A stretch of DNA of 64,000 nt, taken from positions 7,903,501 through 7,967,500 of the forward strand of contig NZ_CP116413.1 in assembly GCF_030064675.1 (NCBI RefSeq). Reading direction: 5' to 3'. The DNA comes from Crossiella sp. CA-258035. Its GTDB lineage: Bacteria > Actinomycetota > Actinomycetes > Mycobacteriales > Pseudonocardiaceae. The notes under the pieces are model-generated. The model was not told the DNA's origin, made no database searches, and saw only the letters and a program-made list of their open reading frames with translations. A program made the translations under genes and the position numbers. Shown here piece by piece: positions 44,592-53,086 of the stretch. Each line of letters opens with the position of its first letter. Position 1 is the stretch's first letter.

Positions 44592-44620
44592 AAATGCCAG
44601 AAGCCCCGGGACACGTTGTG
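44592..44620 (+). repeat. 29-bp direct repeat, right copy
   Basis: Identical to 40849-40877. Here it is the distal half of the terminator hairpin of the tRNA-Ala gene, which is probably the original context. Confidence 0.8.
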
Positions 44621-44643
44621 GACCGTGTCACCAGGGCTTCTGG
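44597..44643 (-). terminator. Terminator of the tRNA-Ala gene
   Basis: CCAGAAGCCC (44597-44606) pairs with GGGCTTCTGG (44634-44643), and an inner GACACG/CGTGTC pair (44610-44615, 44624-44629) extends the stem. It lies 16 bp beyond the 3' end of the minus-strand tRNA and is followed on that strand by CATTTC. Confidence 0.65.
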
Positions 44644-44659
44644 GGCTATCTCAACCGAG

Positions 44660-44732
44660 TGGAGCTGAGGGGATTCGAACCCCTGACCCCCACACTGCCA
44701 GTGTGGTGCGCTACCAACTGCGCTACAGCCCC
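44660..44732 (-). tRNA. tRNA-Ala (anticodon GGC)
   Basis: Read on the minus strand, a 73-nt cloverleaf: acceptor GGGGCTG/CAGCTCC with discriminator A, D arm GCGCAGTTGGTAGCGC, anticodon stem CCACA/TGTGG with loop CTGGCAG (anticodon GGC), T arm with GGTTCGAATCC. CCA is not encoded. It reads Ala GCC codons, the most used Ala codon in this DNA. Confidence 0.97.
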
Positions 44733-44855
44733 GTCTCCGGTGCGCTGACCTGGAGTTTTTGTCTCCCGTTCAGTGCCTGCATACCGTACCTCATCTCCCC
44801 TCATGAACAAAAATCGGGGGTTGGCCAACGGTGTTTGGGCTGGTAGATCCCTCGT

Positions 44856-46187
44856 ATGCGCACTCTGAACCCGGTACTGACCGAACCCGACGCCGAGGGG
44901 GTCTCGCCGGAGCGGCGGGCCGTGCTCCAGGAGCAGCGGTTGCGGGGGTTGGTGGGGCGGGTGTTGCGCGGCGGGGGTGTGCTGGCCGGGCGGTTGCGCG
45001 AGTGCGGGGTGCGGAGTGGGCGGGATGTGTCGCTGGCGGAGCTGCACCTGTTGCCCACGTTGAGCAAGCGGGATCTGTGGGATCACTACCCGTTCGGGTT
45101 GCGGGTGGTGGATGAGCGGGAAGTTGTGTGCGTGCACGGGTCTTCCGGGACCGGTGGGCGGCCGACGCTGATCCCCTACACCGCGCACGACGTGGACGTG
45201 TGGGCGCGGGTGATGGCGCGGGCGCTGGGCGGGGCGGGGGTCACCGGGCGGAGCCTGATCCACAACGCCTACGGGTACGGGCTGTTCACCGGTGGGCTCG
45301 GGGTGCACCACGGGGGGATGCGGCTGGGAGCCACCGTGTTGCCGCTCTCCGGTGGGATGACCGAGCGGCAGGTGCGGTTGCTGGTGGACCTGCGCGCGGA
45401 TGTGTTGTGCTGCACGCCTTCCTACGCCATCCACCTCGGCGAGGCGTTGCGGGCGGCCGGGATCTCGCCGCGGCAGCTGGGGCTGCGGGTCGGGGTGTTC
45501 GGGGCGGAGCCGTGGACGGCGGAGATGCGCGGGCAGATCGAGGGGCTGCTGGGGTTGCGGGCGCTGGACATCTACGGGCTCTCGGAGATCATCGGGCCGG
45601 GGGTGGCCTGTGAGTCGCTGGACTCCGAGGGCATGCTCAACGTGGCCGAGGACCACTTCTACGTCGAGGCCGTGGACGCCGACGGCAGGCCGGTGCCTGA
45701 TGGCACGCCGGGCGAGCTGGTGTTCACCACGCTGACCAAGACCGGGATGCCGCTGATCCGCTACCGCAGCGGGGACGTGGCCACGCTGGCCGGACCGGTG
45801 CCGGGCTCGGCGCGCACGTTGCGGCGGATGAGCAAGCTGCTGGGGCGGGTGGACGACATGCTGGTGGTGCGCGGGGTCAACGTGTTCCCCACCGAGATCG
45901 AGGCGGTGCTGCTGGCGGACAACCGGGTCAGCCCGCACTACCTGGTGGTGGAGGACCGGCGGGTGGCGGCGCGGCCGGAGCTGCGGATCGCGGTGGAGCC
46001 GTTCGCGGACTCGGTGGACGCCGGGGCGCTCGGGCGGGAGCTGACCGCGGCGTTGCGCGAGCGGCTGGGCATCGGGTGCGCGGTGCTGGTGGTCGAGCCG
46101 GGGGTGGTGCCGCGCACGGAGACGGGAAAGGCGCGTCGCCTGGTGCGGTGGAGCACCGGGGACGCGCCTCTGCCGGGAATCGGGTGA
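44856..46187 (+). CDS. Phenylacetate-CoA ligase-like AMP-dependent enzyme
   Basis: A 443-aa protein of the PaaK branch of adenylate-forming enzymes. Motifs: HGSSGTGGRPTLIPYT (ATP loop), DIYGLSEIIGPG (A5), the nucleotide-binding acid in RYRSGDVA, and KLLGRVDDMLVVRGVNVFPTEIE, which is typical of PaaK. The catalytic Lys near the end is GKARR. It should activate an aromatic acid as CoA thioester. No other paa genes are near, so the substrate may be different. The gene ends 3 bp before the convergent DsbA-like gene. Confidence 0.9.
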   Translation: MRTLNPVLTEPDAEGVSPERRAVLQEQRLRGLVGRVLRGGGVLAGRLRECGVRSGRDVSLAELHLLPTLSKRDLWDHYPFGLRVVDEREVVCVHGSSGTGGRPTLIPYTAHDVDVWARVMARALGGAGVTGRSLIHNAYGYGLFTGGLGVHHGGMRLGATVLPLSGGMTERQVRLLVDLRADVLCCTPSYAIHLGEALRAAGISPRQLGLRVGVFGAEPWTAEMRGQIEGLLGLRALDIYGLSEIIGPGVACESLDSEGMLNVAEDHFYVEAVDADGRPVPDGTPGELVFTTLTKTGMPLIRYRSGDVATLAGPVPGSARTLRRMSKLLGRVDDMLVVRGVNVFPTEIEAVLLADNRVSPHYLVVEDRRVAARPELRIAVEPFADSVDAGALGRELTAALRERLGIGCAVLVVEPGVVPRTETGKARRLVRWSTGDAPLPGIG

Positions 46188-46190
46188 GGC

Positions 46191-46991
46191 TCAGCCGGCC
46201 TGCTGCTTGATGATGTCGTCCAGCCAGGTGGCGGACTGGCGGTAGTCGACGACCTTGTTGCCGGCCACCACGGCCGGGGTGCCGTTGAAGCCGCCTGCCT
46301 CCTTGAAGCCGGGGTCGTTGTCGACGTTGGCGAAGGCGTCCTGCAGCGGCTTGTTATAGGTGCCGTTGCGGATGTCGTTGGCGAAGTTCTCGCCGGTGAC
46401 GCCGACGTCCTTGCCCAGCTGGATCAGCTGGTCCTTGGTGTAGCCGGCGCCGTTCTCCTTGGGCTGCTTGGCGTACAGGCTGGCGAAGAAGTCCGGGAAC
46501 TTGCTCGGGTCCGCCTCGGCGATGGCCATCGCGGCGTTGGCCGAGTCCAGCGAGTAGCCCTCCGGCTTGGACAGCTTCACCAGCATCGGCAGCATGTGGT
46601 AGCGGACCTTGAGCTCGCCCGCGTTCAGCTTGTCCTGGATCTGCTTGCCGAAGTTCTCCTCGAACCCGCCGCAGCCGGGGCAGAGGAAGTCCGCGTACAG
46701 GTCCACGGTGGCCTTCGCGGAGTCCTTGCCCGCCACGATCACCGCGTTGTCCCGCTTCACCGGGTAGGTCGGGTTGACCTTGACGGCGGGGATCGCGGTG
46801 GAGGTGGTGGCGCTGTCGGTCTTCGCGGTGAAGTAGATGCCACCGAAGACCGCGGCCGCGATGACCACGACGGCGGCCACGCCGACCCACATCTTGGTGC
46901 GGTCTGCCTTGCCGCGGGCGGCCGCCATCGCCTTGGCCGCCGCGGCGGCATCCTGCTTGCGCTTGCGCGCGTTGCGCTCGGCACCGCCCAC
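46191..46991 (-). CDS. Membrane-anchored DsbA-like thioredoxin-fold protein
   Basis: 266 aa from the GTG at 46991, with AAAGGA upstream. A basic N-terminus (GAERNARKRKQ) is followed by one membrane helix (about 38-58, MWVGVAAVVVIAAAVFGGIYF), so the bulk is extracytoplasmic. The thioredoxin fold has the active site CPGC in YADFLCPGCGGFEE and the cis-Pro region GTPAVV. It is a likely disulfide oxidase or isomerase of the cell envelope. Confidence 0.9.
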   Translation of the reverse strand: MGGAERNARKRKQDAAAAAKAMAAARGKADRTKMWVGVAAVVVIAAAVFGGIYFTAKTDSATTSTAIPAVKVNPTYPVKRDNAVIVAGKDSAKATVDLYADFLCPGCGGFEENFGKQIQDKLNAGELKVRYHMLPMLVKLSKPEGYSLDSANAAMAIAEADPSKFPDFFASLYAKQPKENGAGYTKDQLIQLGKDVGVTGENFANDIRNGTYNKPLQDAFANVDNDPGFKEAGGFNGTPAVVAGNKVVDYRQSATWLDDIIKQQAG

Positions 46992-47118
46992 GTTTCTGGT
47001 CCTTTCCAGCGACGAACCGGCCACCGTCCGGCGGCCTCCGCGGCAGCCTAATCGGCGGCGGATGAGAACGCCGTGAGTCGAATGCCGATTTTCGCACGGC
47101 CGGGCTACGGTGAATTTC

Positions 47119-47841
47119 ATGACCGCACCGGAAAGCAGTGGCGCCGGGGAAGTAGGGCACGTGCACTCCGATGTCTCCGGTGGCTGGCTGCGGCCGGCCG
47201 TCTTCGGCGCGATGGACGGCCTGGTGACCAACATCGCGCTGGTCGCGGGCGTGGGCGGCGGCGGAGCGGGCGCCGGGGTGATCCTGCTCTCCGGGATGGC
47301 CGGGCTGGTCTCCGGGGCCTTCTCCATGGCGCTGGGCGAGTACGCCTCGGTGGAGACGCAGAACAACCAGGTGCGGGCCGAGGTGGCGGTGGAGCGGGCC
47401 GAGCTGCGCGCGCACCCCAAGGCAGAGCAGCAGGAGCTGGTCGAGTCCTACCTGGCGATGGGCCTGACCGAGGACACCGCCCGCCGGGTGGCCGCCGAGG
47501 TGCACCGGGACCCGGAGCTGGCGGTGCGGGTGCACATCACCCAGGAGCTGGGCGTGGACCCGACGGAACAGCCCTCGCCCTGGCTGGCCGGGATCTCCTC
47601 GTTCTTCTGCTTCGCCGTCGGCGCGCTGTTCCCGCTGCTGCCCTACCTGCTGGGCTTCGACTCTCTGCTGGCCGGCCTGCTGGTCGGCGGGGTCGGCCTG
47701 GTCATCGCGGGCGCGGTCGTGGCAAGGTTCACCACCCGGCCGTGGTGGCTCAACGGGCTGCGGCAGCTGATGTTCGGCGCGATCGCGGCCGGCGCCACCT
47801 ACCTCGTCGGTTCACTCATCGGGGTGAGCGTGGGGGGCTGA
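47119..47841 (+). CDS. VIT1/CCC1-family membrane transporter
   Basis: 240 aa from the ATG at 47119 (GTG 47110 is possible). The signature DGLVTNIALVAGVGGGG and the SGAFSMALGEYASVETQ stretch with its Glu-rich loop (EVAVERAELRAHPKAEQQELVE) place it in the vacuolar iron transporter family. Five membrane helices are seen. It is likely an iron or manganese exporter. Divergent from the DsbA-like gene. Confidence 0.92.
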   Translation: MTAPESSGAGEVGHVHSDVSGGWLRPAVFGAMDGLVTNIALVAGVGGGGAGAGVILLSGMAGLVSGAFSMALGEYASVETQNNQVRAEVAVERAELRAHPKAEQQELVESYLAMGLTEDTARRVAAEVHRDPELAVRVHITQELGVDPTEQPSPWLAGISSFFCFAVGALFPLLPYLLGFDSLLAGLLVGGVGLVIAGAVVARFTTRPWWLNGLRQLMFGAIAAGATYLVGSLIGVSVGG

Positions 47842-48049
47842 ACGGAGTTCCCTTGAATTACCGTCGGAACTTTCCCGGATGAACGCCACGGGTATGCGGG
47901 GATACCGCCGGATGACCCTGAACTGGCCGTTTTCCGCCCGGACCCGGATTTCACCCAAACTGTTTATCAACAGCGTGTAGCTCCAGACCCGTCAGTCGGA
48001 CGGAGTACCCATTCCCTAGACCGGGTGACGGCCTGCACACTCCTGGCAC

Positions 48050-48088
48050 ACGTGGGGGGCCGGTTGCGAGGGCGCCGGTCCCCCACGT
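48050..48088. terminator. Bidirectional terminator between the VIT1-like and MFS genes
   Basis: ACGTGGGGGGCCGG (48050-48063) pairs with CCGGTCCCCCACGT (48075-48088) with one G-T wobble and an 11-nt loop. It sits between two convergent genes, 9 bp before the stop of the minus-strand MFS gene. Confidence 0.7.
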
Positions 48089-48097
48089 TCCCAGCTT

Positions 48098-49426
48098 CTA
48101 GACCTCGGGCTGACGCGGTTTTCCGGCCACCCGCTCGCCCAGTGGCAGCTCCGGCCCCTCGTCCAGGCAGCCGCACTCCGCGGCCAGCGCCGTGCCCCGA
48201 TGGGTCTCCTGCGCCGGTTCCGCCTTGCTGGGCAGGGTCTCCGGCGCGGCCAGCCAGACCAGCGCGGCGAGCAGGCTGAGCAACCCGGTGACCGCGAACG
48301 CGGCCTGGAAGGAGATCGTCTCGGCGATCGCCCCGGCGGCCAGCGGGCCGATGATCGCGCCGATGTCGGCGGTCATCTGGAACCCGGCCAGCACCGGACC
48401 GCCGCGGCCCCGGTTGCCGATCACGTCGGCCACCGCGGCGCTCTGCGGCGGGTTGAGCAGGCCCGCGCCCAGCCCGGCCACGAACGAGGAGGCCAGGAAC
48501 ATCGGCACCGAAGTGGTGAAGCCCAGCCACACCGTGCCGATCGCGGTGATGACCAGCCCGATCAGCACCAGCGGCTTGCGGCCCTGCCGGTCGGCCAGCC
48601 AGCCGGAGAGCAGCAGCATGGCCGCGTTGCCCACCGCGAACACGGTCATCGCCCAGCCGGCCATGCTCGGCTCGCTGAGCAGCACCGCGGAGACGAACAG
48701 CGGGATCAGCGAGACCCGGACGCCGAAGACCGCCCAGCCGTTGGCGAAGCTGGAGGCCAGCGCGGCCACGTAGGCACGGTGCCGCAGCGCCTCGCGCACG
48801 GTCAGCACCGGGCCGTCGTCGTCCTTCACCGGCGCGGCCAGGGTGGAGCGGCGCAGGAACAGCCAGGCCACGAAGGCGGCCAGCACCAGCGCGGCGGCGT
48901 AGCCGAGGAACGGGGCCTTCAGCGAGACCGAGACCAGCAGGCCGCCGAAGATCGGCCCGATCACGTTGCCCAGCAGGAAGCCGGTGCCCCACAGCCCGGA
49001 GGCGCGGCCGCGCAGGTTCGGCGGGCTGAGCCGGATCAGCAGGGCCACCGCGGAGACGGTGAACATGGTCGAGCCGGTGCCGCCGAGCGCGCGGAAGAGC
49101 AGCAGCTGCCAGTAGGAGTCGGCGAAGGCGCAGGCGCCGGTGGACAGCGCCACGATCAGGATGCCGATCAGGTAGATCGGGCGTTCGCCGAACCTGGTCA
49201 CCAGCCGGCCGCTGACCGGCGCGAAGGCCAGTCGCATGAAGGCGAAGGCGCTGATCACGATGGAGGCCGCGGTGACGCCGACGTCGAAGCTGGCCGCGTA
49301 GCTGGGCAGCGCGGGGGCCAGGATGCCGAAGCCGACCGCGATCACGAAGCTGGCCACCACCAGCACCCAGACCTCGGCCGGCAACCGCTGTGCGTTCTGG
49401 TCCTGGGACTGCTCGGCCGAACGCAC
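48098..49426 (-). CDS. MFS transporter (DHA1-like)
   Basis: 442 aa from the GTG at 49426, which has GGAGG 6 bp upstream. Twelve membrane helices; motif A appears as GRLVTRFGERP and again in the second half as GWLADRQGRKP. A Cys-containing C-terminal tail (AAECGCLDEG) is unusual for the family. Probable drug or small-molecule exporter, specificity unknown. Confidence 0.9.
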   Translation of the reverse strand: MRSAEQSQDQNAQRLPAEVWVLVVASFVIAVGFGILAPALPSYAASFDVGVTAASIVISAFAFMRLAFAPVSGRLVTRFGERPIYLIGILIVALSTGACAFADSYWQLLLFRALGGTGSTMFTVSAVALLIRLSPPNLRGRASGLWGTGFLLGNVIGPIFGGLLVSVSLKAPFLGYAAALVLAAFVAWLFLRRSTLAAPVKDDDGPVLTVREALRHRAYVAALASSFANGWAVFGVRVSLIPLFVSAVLLSEPSMAGWAMTVFAVGNAAMLLLSGWLADRQGRKPLVLIGLVITAIGTVWLGFTTSVPMFLASSFVAGLGAGLLNPPQSAAVADVIGNRGRGGPVLAGFQMTADIGAIIGPLAAGAIAETISFQAAFAVTGLLSLLAALVWLAAPETLPSKAEPAQETHRGTALAAECGCLDEGPELPLGERVAGKPRQPEV

Positions 49427-49528
49427 GCTGCCTCCATGATCTTCGTTAGCGACACTAAGTAGGCGCAACGAGGATAAGCGATCTAGGCAAGGCGATATTC
49501 CGTTGTCACGCAACGAGTTCGGTTGATC

Positions 49529-50659
49529 TCAGTGGGTGACGGAGCGGCCACGCCAGCTCGCGGTGCCGCGCAGCACCTGGGCCGTCCCGGCAGCCAGCAC
49601 GCTGCCCAGCGCGGTCCAGGACAGCGGCGCGAGCAGCGCGGTCGCCCTGGGCTGGCCGAAGAACCGGGTGAACAGCAGCTGCGCGTAGGCCTGCGCGGCC
49701 CAGCCGACCAGCCCGGCCACCGCGATCTTCGGGTCGCGACGGGCCAGCCCGGCGACCGTGGCGACCACCGGCGTGAGGCCGAACAGCGGGCACACCACGG
49801 CGCCCGCGACCAGCAGGGCCAGGTTGCCCTCGCTGCCGACCACGAAGCTCTTGCGCAGCGACCGCCACAGCTGGCCGAACCCGTCGTGGCCCTGGGCGCT
49901 CAGCTCGTCGGTGGCGTCCACGATGAGCACCCGGCCGCCGGTGTCCCTGACCCTGGTGGCCAGGTCGACGTCGTCGGTGGTGGACCCGGCCAGCGCGGCC
50001 CAGCCGCCGATGCGCCGGTACGCGCTGCGGCGCAGCAGCAGGCACTGGCCGATGGCGAGCACCCGCCTGCGGTTCCCGTTGGGCGGCACCACCTCGAACA
50101 TCGCCACGATCGCCGAGGGCAGCAGCAGGCTGGCGCCCGCGCTGGGGCGCATCGCACCGGGGCTGGACACCAGGTCCGCGCCGGATGCCTCGGCGGCGGC
50201 CAGCAGGCGGCCGATGAGTCCGGGTCCCGCCACGCCGTCGGCGTCCATGAACAGCAGCCACTCCGCGGACTCGCCCGCGGCGCGCGCCCCGGCCGCCATC
50301 GCGGCGACCTTGCCGGACCAGCCGGGCGGCGGCCCCTCGCCGCGGACCAGGGTGACCCGCTCGTCCTGAGCGGCCTGGGCGGCGACCAGCTCCGCGGTGC
50401 GGTCGGCCGAGGCGTCGTCGACCACCACGATCCGCAGGTTCGGGTGCCGCTGGGCCCGCAGGGCGGCCACCCCTCGGCCGATGGTCGACTCCTCGTCCCT
50501 GGCCGGGATGACCACGACGACCTCGGCCGGGCCCGCCGACGGCTCGGCCGGGAGCGGGTCCACCCTGCGCATCACCCGCGCGGAGTTGACCATCCGGCCC
50601 ACCGCCGCGACCGCGACCGTGATCGCCAGTCCGGTCCCGATCCGCCCCAGTGCGCTCAT
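49529..50659 (-). CDS. Membrane-anchored family 2 glycosyltransferase
   Basis: 376 aa from the ATG at 50659. An N-terminal helix is followed by a GT-A fold: VVVVIPARDEESTIGRGVAAL, the nucleotide-binding region VVVDDASADRT, the DXD-like LFMDADGVA and the acceptor-side TTDDVDLATRV. Three or more C-terminal membrane segments close it. It resembles the GT2 enzymes of carotenoid or glycolipid decoration, but the acceptor is unknown. Divergent from hrpB with only 33 bp between the start codons. Confidence 0.87.
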   Translation of the reverse strand: MSALGRIGTGLAITVAVAAVGRMVNSARVMRRVDPLPAEPSAGPAEVVVVIPARDEESTIGRGVAALRAQRHPNLRIVVVDDASADRTAELVAAQAAQDERVTLVRGEGPPPGWSGKVAAMAAGARAAGESAEWLLFMDADGVAGPGLIGRLLAAAEASGADLVSSPGAMRPSAGASLLLPSAIVAMFEVVPPNGNRRRVLAIGQCLLLRRSAYRRIGGWAALAGSTTDDVDLATRVRDTGGRVLIVDATDELSAQGHDGFGQLWRSLRKSFVVGSEGNLALLVAGAVVCPLFGLTPVVATVAGLARRDPKIAVAGLVGWAAQAYAQLLFTRFFGQPRATALLAPLSWTALGSVLAAGTAQVLRGTASWRGRSVTH

Positions 50660-50666
50660 GGGATCG

Positions 50667-50684
50667 AGTCTGCCAGGGCAGACT
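50667..50684. promoter_or_regulatory. 18-bp palindrome between divergent GT2 and hrpB genes
   Basis: AGTCTGCC-AG-GGCAGACT gives perfect 8-bp half-sites. It fills most of the 33-bp gap between the two start codons and is well placed to act as an operator for both genes. The binding protein is unknown. Confidence 0.45.
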
Positions 50685-50692
50685 GTGTCGTT

Positions 50693-53086
50693 GTGGAGCT
50701 GCCCGACCTGCCGGTTCGCCCGGCGCTGCCCGAGATCGTCCGCACGCTGACCGCGCACGGCGCGGCGGTGCTGGTCGCGCCGCCCGGCACCGGGAAGACC
50801 ACGTTGGTGCCGCTGGCGCTGGCCGAGGGCGGGGCACGGGTGGTGGTGGCCGAGCCGAGGCGGCTGGCCGCGCGGGCGGCCGCGGCGCGGATGGCGCAGC
50901 TGCTGGGTGAGCCGGTCGGGGAGACCGTGGGGTACGCGGTGCGCGGGGACCGCAAGCGCTCGGCGCGCACCCGGATCGAGGTGGTGACCTCGGGGTTGCT
51001 GGTGCGGCGGTTGCAGAACGACCCTGAACTGTCCACTGTGGACATCGTGGTGCTGGACGAGTGCCACGAGCGGCACCTGGACGCGGACCTGCTGCTGGCG
51101 CTGCTGCTGGACGCGCGGGCGGGGCTGCGCGAGGACCTGCGGCTGCTGGCCACCTCGGCCACGGTGGCCGCCGAACGGGTGGCCACGCTGCTCGGTGACG
51201 CGCCGGTGCTGCGGGTGCAGGCGCGCACTTTCCCGACCGAGACTCGTTACCTGCCGCCGGTGCGCGGGCAGCGGGCCGAACAGGCCGTGGCGCGGGCGGT
51301 GCGGGTGGCGCTGGCCGAGGGTGACGGGGACGTGCTGGCCTTCCTGCCGGGGGTGGGCGAGATCAACCGGGTGGCCTCGGCGCTTGCCGGGCTGGACGCG
51401 GATGTGCTGCCGCTGCACGGCAGACTGCCCTCGGCGGCGCAGGACGCGGCGCTGCGGCCGGGACCGCGGCGGCGGGTGGTGCTGGCCACCGCGGTGGCCG
51501 AGTCCAGCCTGACCGTGCCGGGGGTGCGCGCGGTGGTGGACGCCGGGCTGGCCCGGGTGTCCACTGTGGACCATCGCAGGGGCATGTCGGGGCTGGTGAC
51601 CACCAGGGTGTCCGCGGCGGTGGCCGAGCAGCGGGCCGGGCGGGCCGGGCGGGAGGCGCCGGGGCGGGTGTACCGCTGCTGGCCGGAGCACGAGCAGGCC
51701 ACCCTGCCGCGCTATCCCGAACCGGAGATCCGGCTGGCCGACCTGACCAGGCTGGCCCTGGAGCTGGCCTGCTGGGGCACGCCGGACGGGTCCGCGCTGT
51801 CCTGGTGGGATCCGCCGCCTGCCGGGGCGCTGACCGCCGGGCGCACCGTGCTGCACGCCCTCGGCGCGCTGGACGCCGAGGGCGCGGTCACCCCGCGCGG
51901 GCGGGAGCTGGCCGAGCTGGGCACCCATCCGCGCTTCGCCAGGGCGCTGGTGGACGGCGCGCGGCGGGTCGGCTCGCGGCGGGCGGCCGAGGTGGTCGCG
52001 GTGCTGGATGACGACACGCTGGCCGCCTCGGCCGATCTGGGCATCTCGTTGCGGCGCCTGCGAGACGAGCGCGGACCGGCGCAGAGCCGGTGGCGGCGGG
52101 AGGCGGACCGGCTGGCCCGCTCGCTGCCGGACTCACCGGGCGGCCGGGACGATCCGGCGCTGATCGCCGCGCTGGCCTACCCGGAACGGTTGGCGCGCAA
52201 GCGGTCCGGGCAGACCGGGGTGTACCTGATGGCCGGTGGCACCGCGGTCGAGCTGCGCGGCGCGGCCGACGGGCTGGGCGAGGCGGAGTGGCTGGCGGTG
52301 GCGGTGGCCGACCGGGAGCCGGGCCGCACGCACGGGCGGATCCGGCTGGCCGCGGTCGCGGACGAGGCGCTGGCCCGCCGGGCCGGGGCGAACCTTCTGT
52401 CCACTGTGGACAAGATCGGCTGGGCGGACGGCGACGTGGTGGCCAGGCGGGTGGAGCGGCTGGGCGCGATCACCTTGTCGGACAAGCCGTTGCGCGATCC
52501 GGACCGGGAGTCGGTGCGGGCCGCGCTGATCGACGGGTTGCGCAAGGAGGGGCTTGAGCTGCTGCGCTGGACGCCCGACTCGCGCGGGCTGCGGCAGCGG
52601 CTGGCCTTCCTGCACCGGGTCTTCGGCGAGCCGTGGCCGCCGATGGACGAGGAGAACCTGCTGGCGGGCCTGGAAACCTGGCTCGGGCCGGAGCTGGCCA
52701 CCGCGCGGCGGCGGGCCGACCTGGCCAAGGTGGACGCGGGCCAGGCGCTGCGCAGGCTGCTGCCCTGGCCGGTGGCCGGCCAGCTGGACGAGCTGGCCCC
52801 GGAGCGGATCGCGCTGCCCTCGGGCAACCGGGCCCGGCTGGACTACGGCGAGGAGACCCCGGTGCTGCCGGTGAAGGTGCAGCAGGCCTTCGGCTGGACC
52901 AGCACGCCGCGGATCGCCGACGGCCGGGTGCCGGTGCTGCTGCACCTGCTCTCCCCGGCCGGTCGCCCGTCCGCGGTCACCAGCGACCTGGAGTCCTTCT
53001 GGCGCAACGGTTATCCGCAGGTCCGCGCCGAACTGCGCGGGCGGTACCCCAAGCACAAGTGGCCGGAGGACCCGGTCAGCCCCTGA
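50693..53086 (+). CDS. hrpB: ATP-dependent helicase HrpB
   Basis: 797 aa from a GTG at 50693. Superfamily 2 motifs: I APPGTGKTT, II DECHERHLD (DECH instead of DEAH), III ATSATV, VI QRAGRAGR. The long C-terminal half is the HrpB-specific region (ALAYPERLARKRSG). The length matches HrpB. Two internal copies of the GTCCACTGTGGAC word encode Ser-Thr-Val-Asp, and a third lies further down the gene. The last 11 bp overlap the convergent regulator gene. Confidence 0.94.
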   Translation: MELPDLPVRPALPEIVRTLTAHGAAVLVAPPGTGKTTLVPLALAEGGARVVVAEPRRLAARAAAARMAQLLGEPVGETVGYAVRGDRKRSARTRIEVVTSGLLVRRLQNDPELSTVDIVVLDECHERHLDADLLLALLLDARAGLREDLRLLATSATVAAERVATLLGDAPVLRVQARTFPTETRYLPPVRGQRAEQAVARAVRVALAEGDGDVLAFLPGVGEINRVASALAGLDADVLPLHGRLPSAAQDAALRPGPRRRVVLATAVAESSLTVPGVRAVVDAGLARVSTVDHRRGMSGLVTTRVSAAVAEQRAGRAGREAPGRVYRCWPEHEQATLPRYPEPEIRLADLTRLALELACWGTPDGSALSWWDPPPAGALTAGRTVLHALGALDAEGAVTPRGRELAELGTHPRFARALVDGARRVGSRRAAEVVAVLDDDTLAASADLGISLRRLRDERGPAQSRWRREADRLARSLPDSPGGRDDPALIAALAYPERLARKRSGQTGVYLMAGGTAVELRGAADGLGEAEWLAVAVADREPGRTHGRIRLAAVADEALARRAGANLLSTVDKIGWADGDVVARRVERLGAITLSDKPLRDPDRESVRAALIDGLRKEGLELLRWTPDSRGLRQRLAFLHRVFGEPWPPMDEENLLAGLETWLGPELATARRRADLAKVDAGQALRRLLPWPVAGQLDELAPERIALPSGNRARLDYGEETPVLPVKVQQAFGWTSTPRIADGRVPVLLHLLSPAGRPSAVTSDLESFWRNGYPQVRAELRGRYPKHKWPEDPVSP

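Larger units (their letters stand above)
44189..44659 (+). other. 471-bp gene-free stretch between the ankyrin gene and tRNA-Ala
   Basis: No supported coding gene. It contains a strong hairpin at 44297-44334, the right copy of the 29-bp repeat (44592-44620) and the terminator of the tRNA. A stretch resembling a tRNA T-arm (44394-44410) is not part of a cloverleaf. Composition is lower in GC than average. Confidence 0.55.

Noticed and set aside
49523-50692. N-terminal extension of hrpB over 390 codons
   Set aside because: The extension is antisense to the GT2 gene and has no helicase motif; HrpB starts at 50693.
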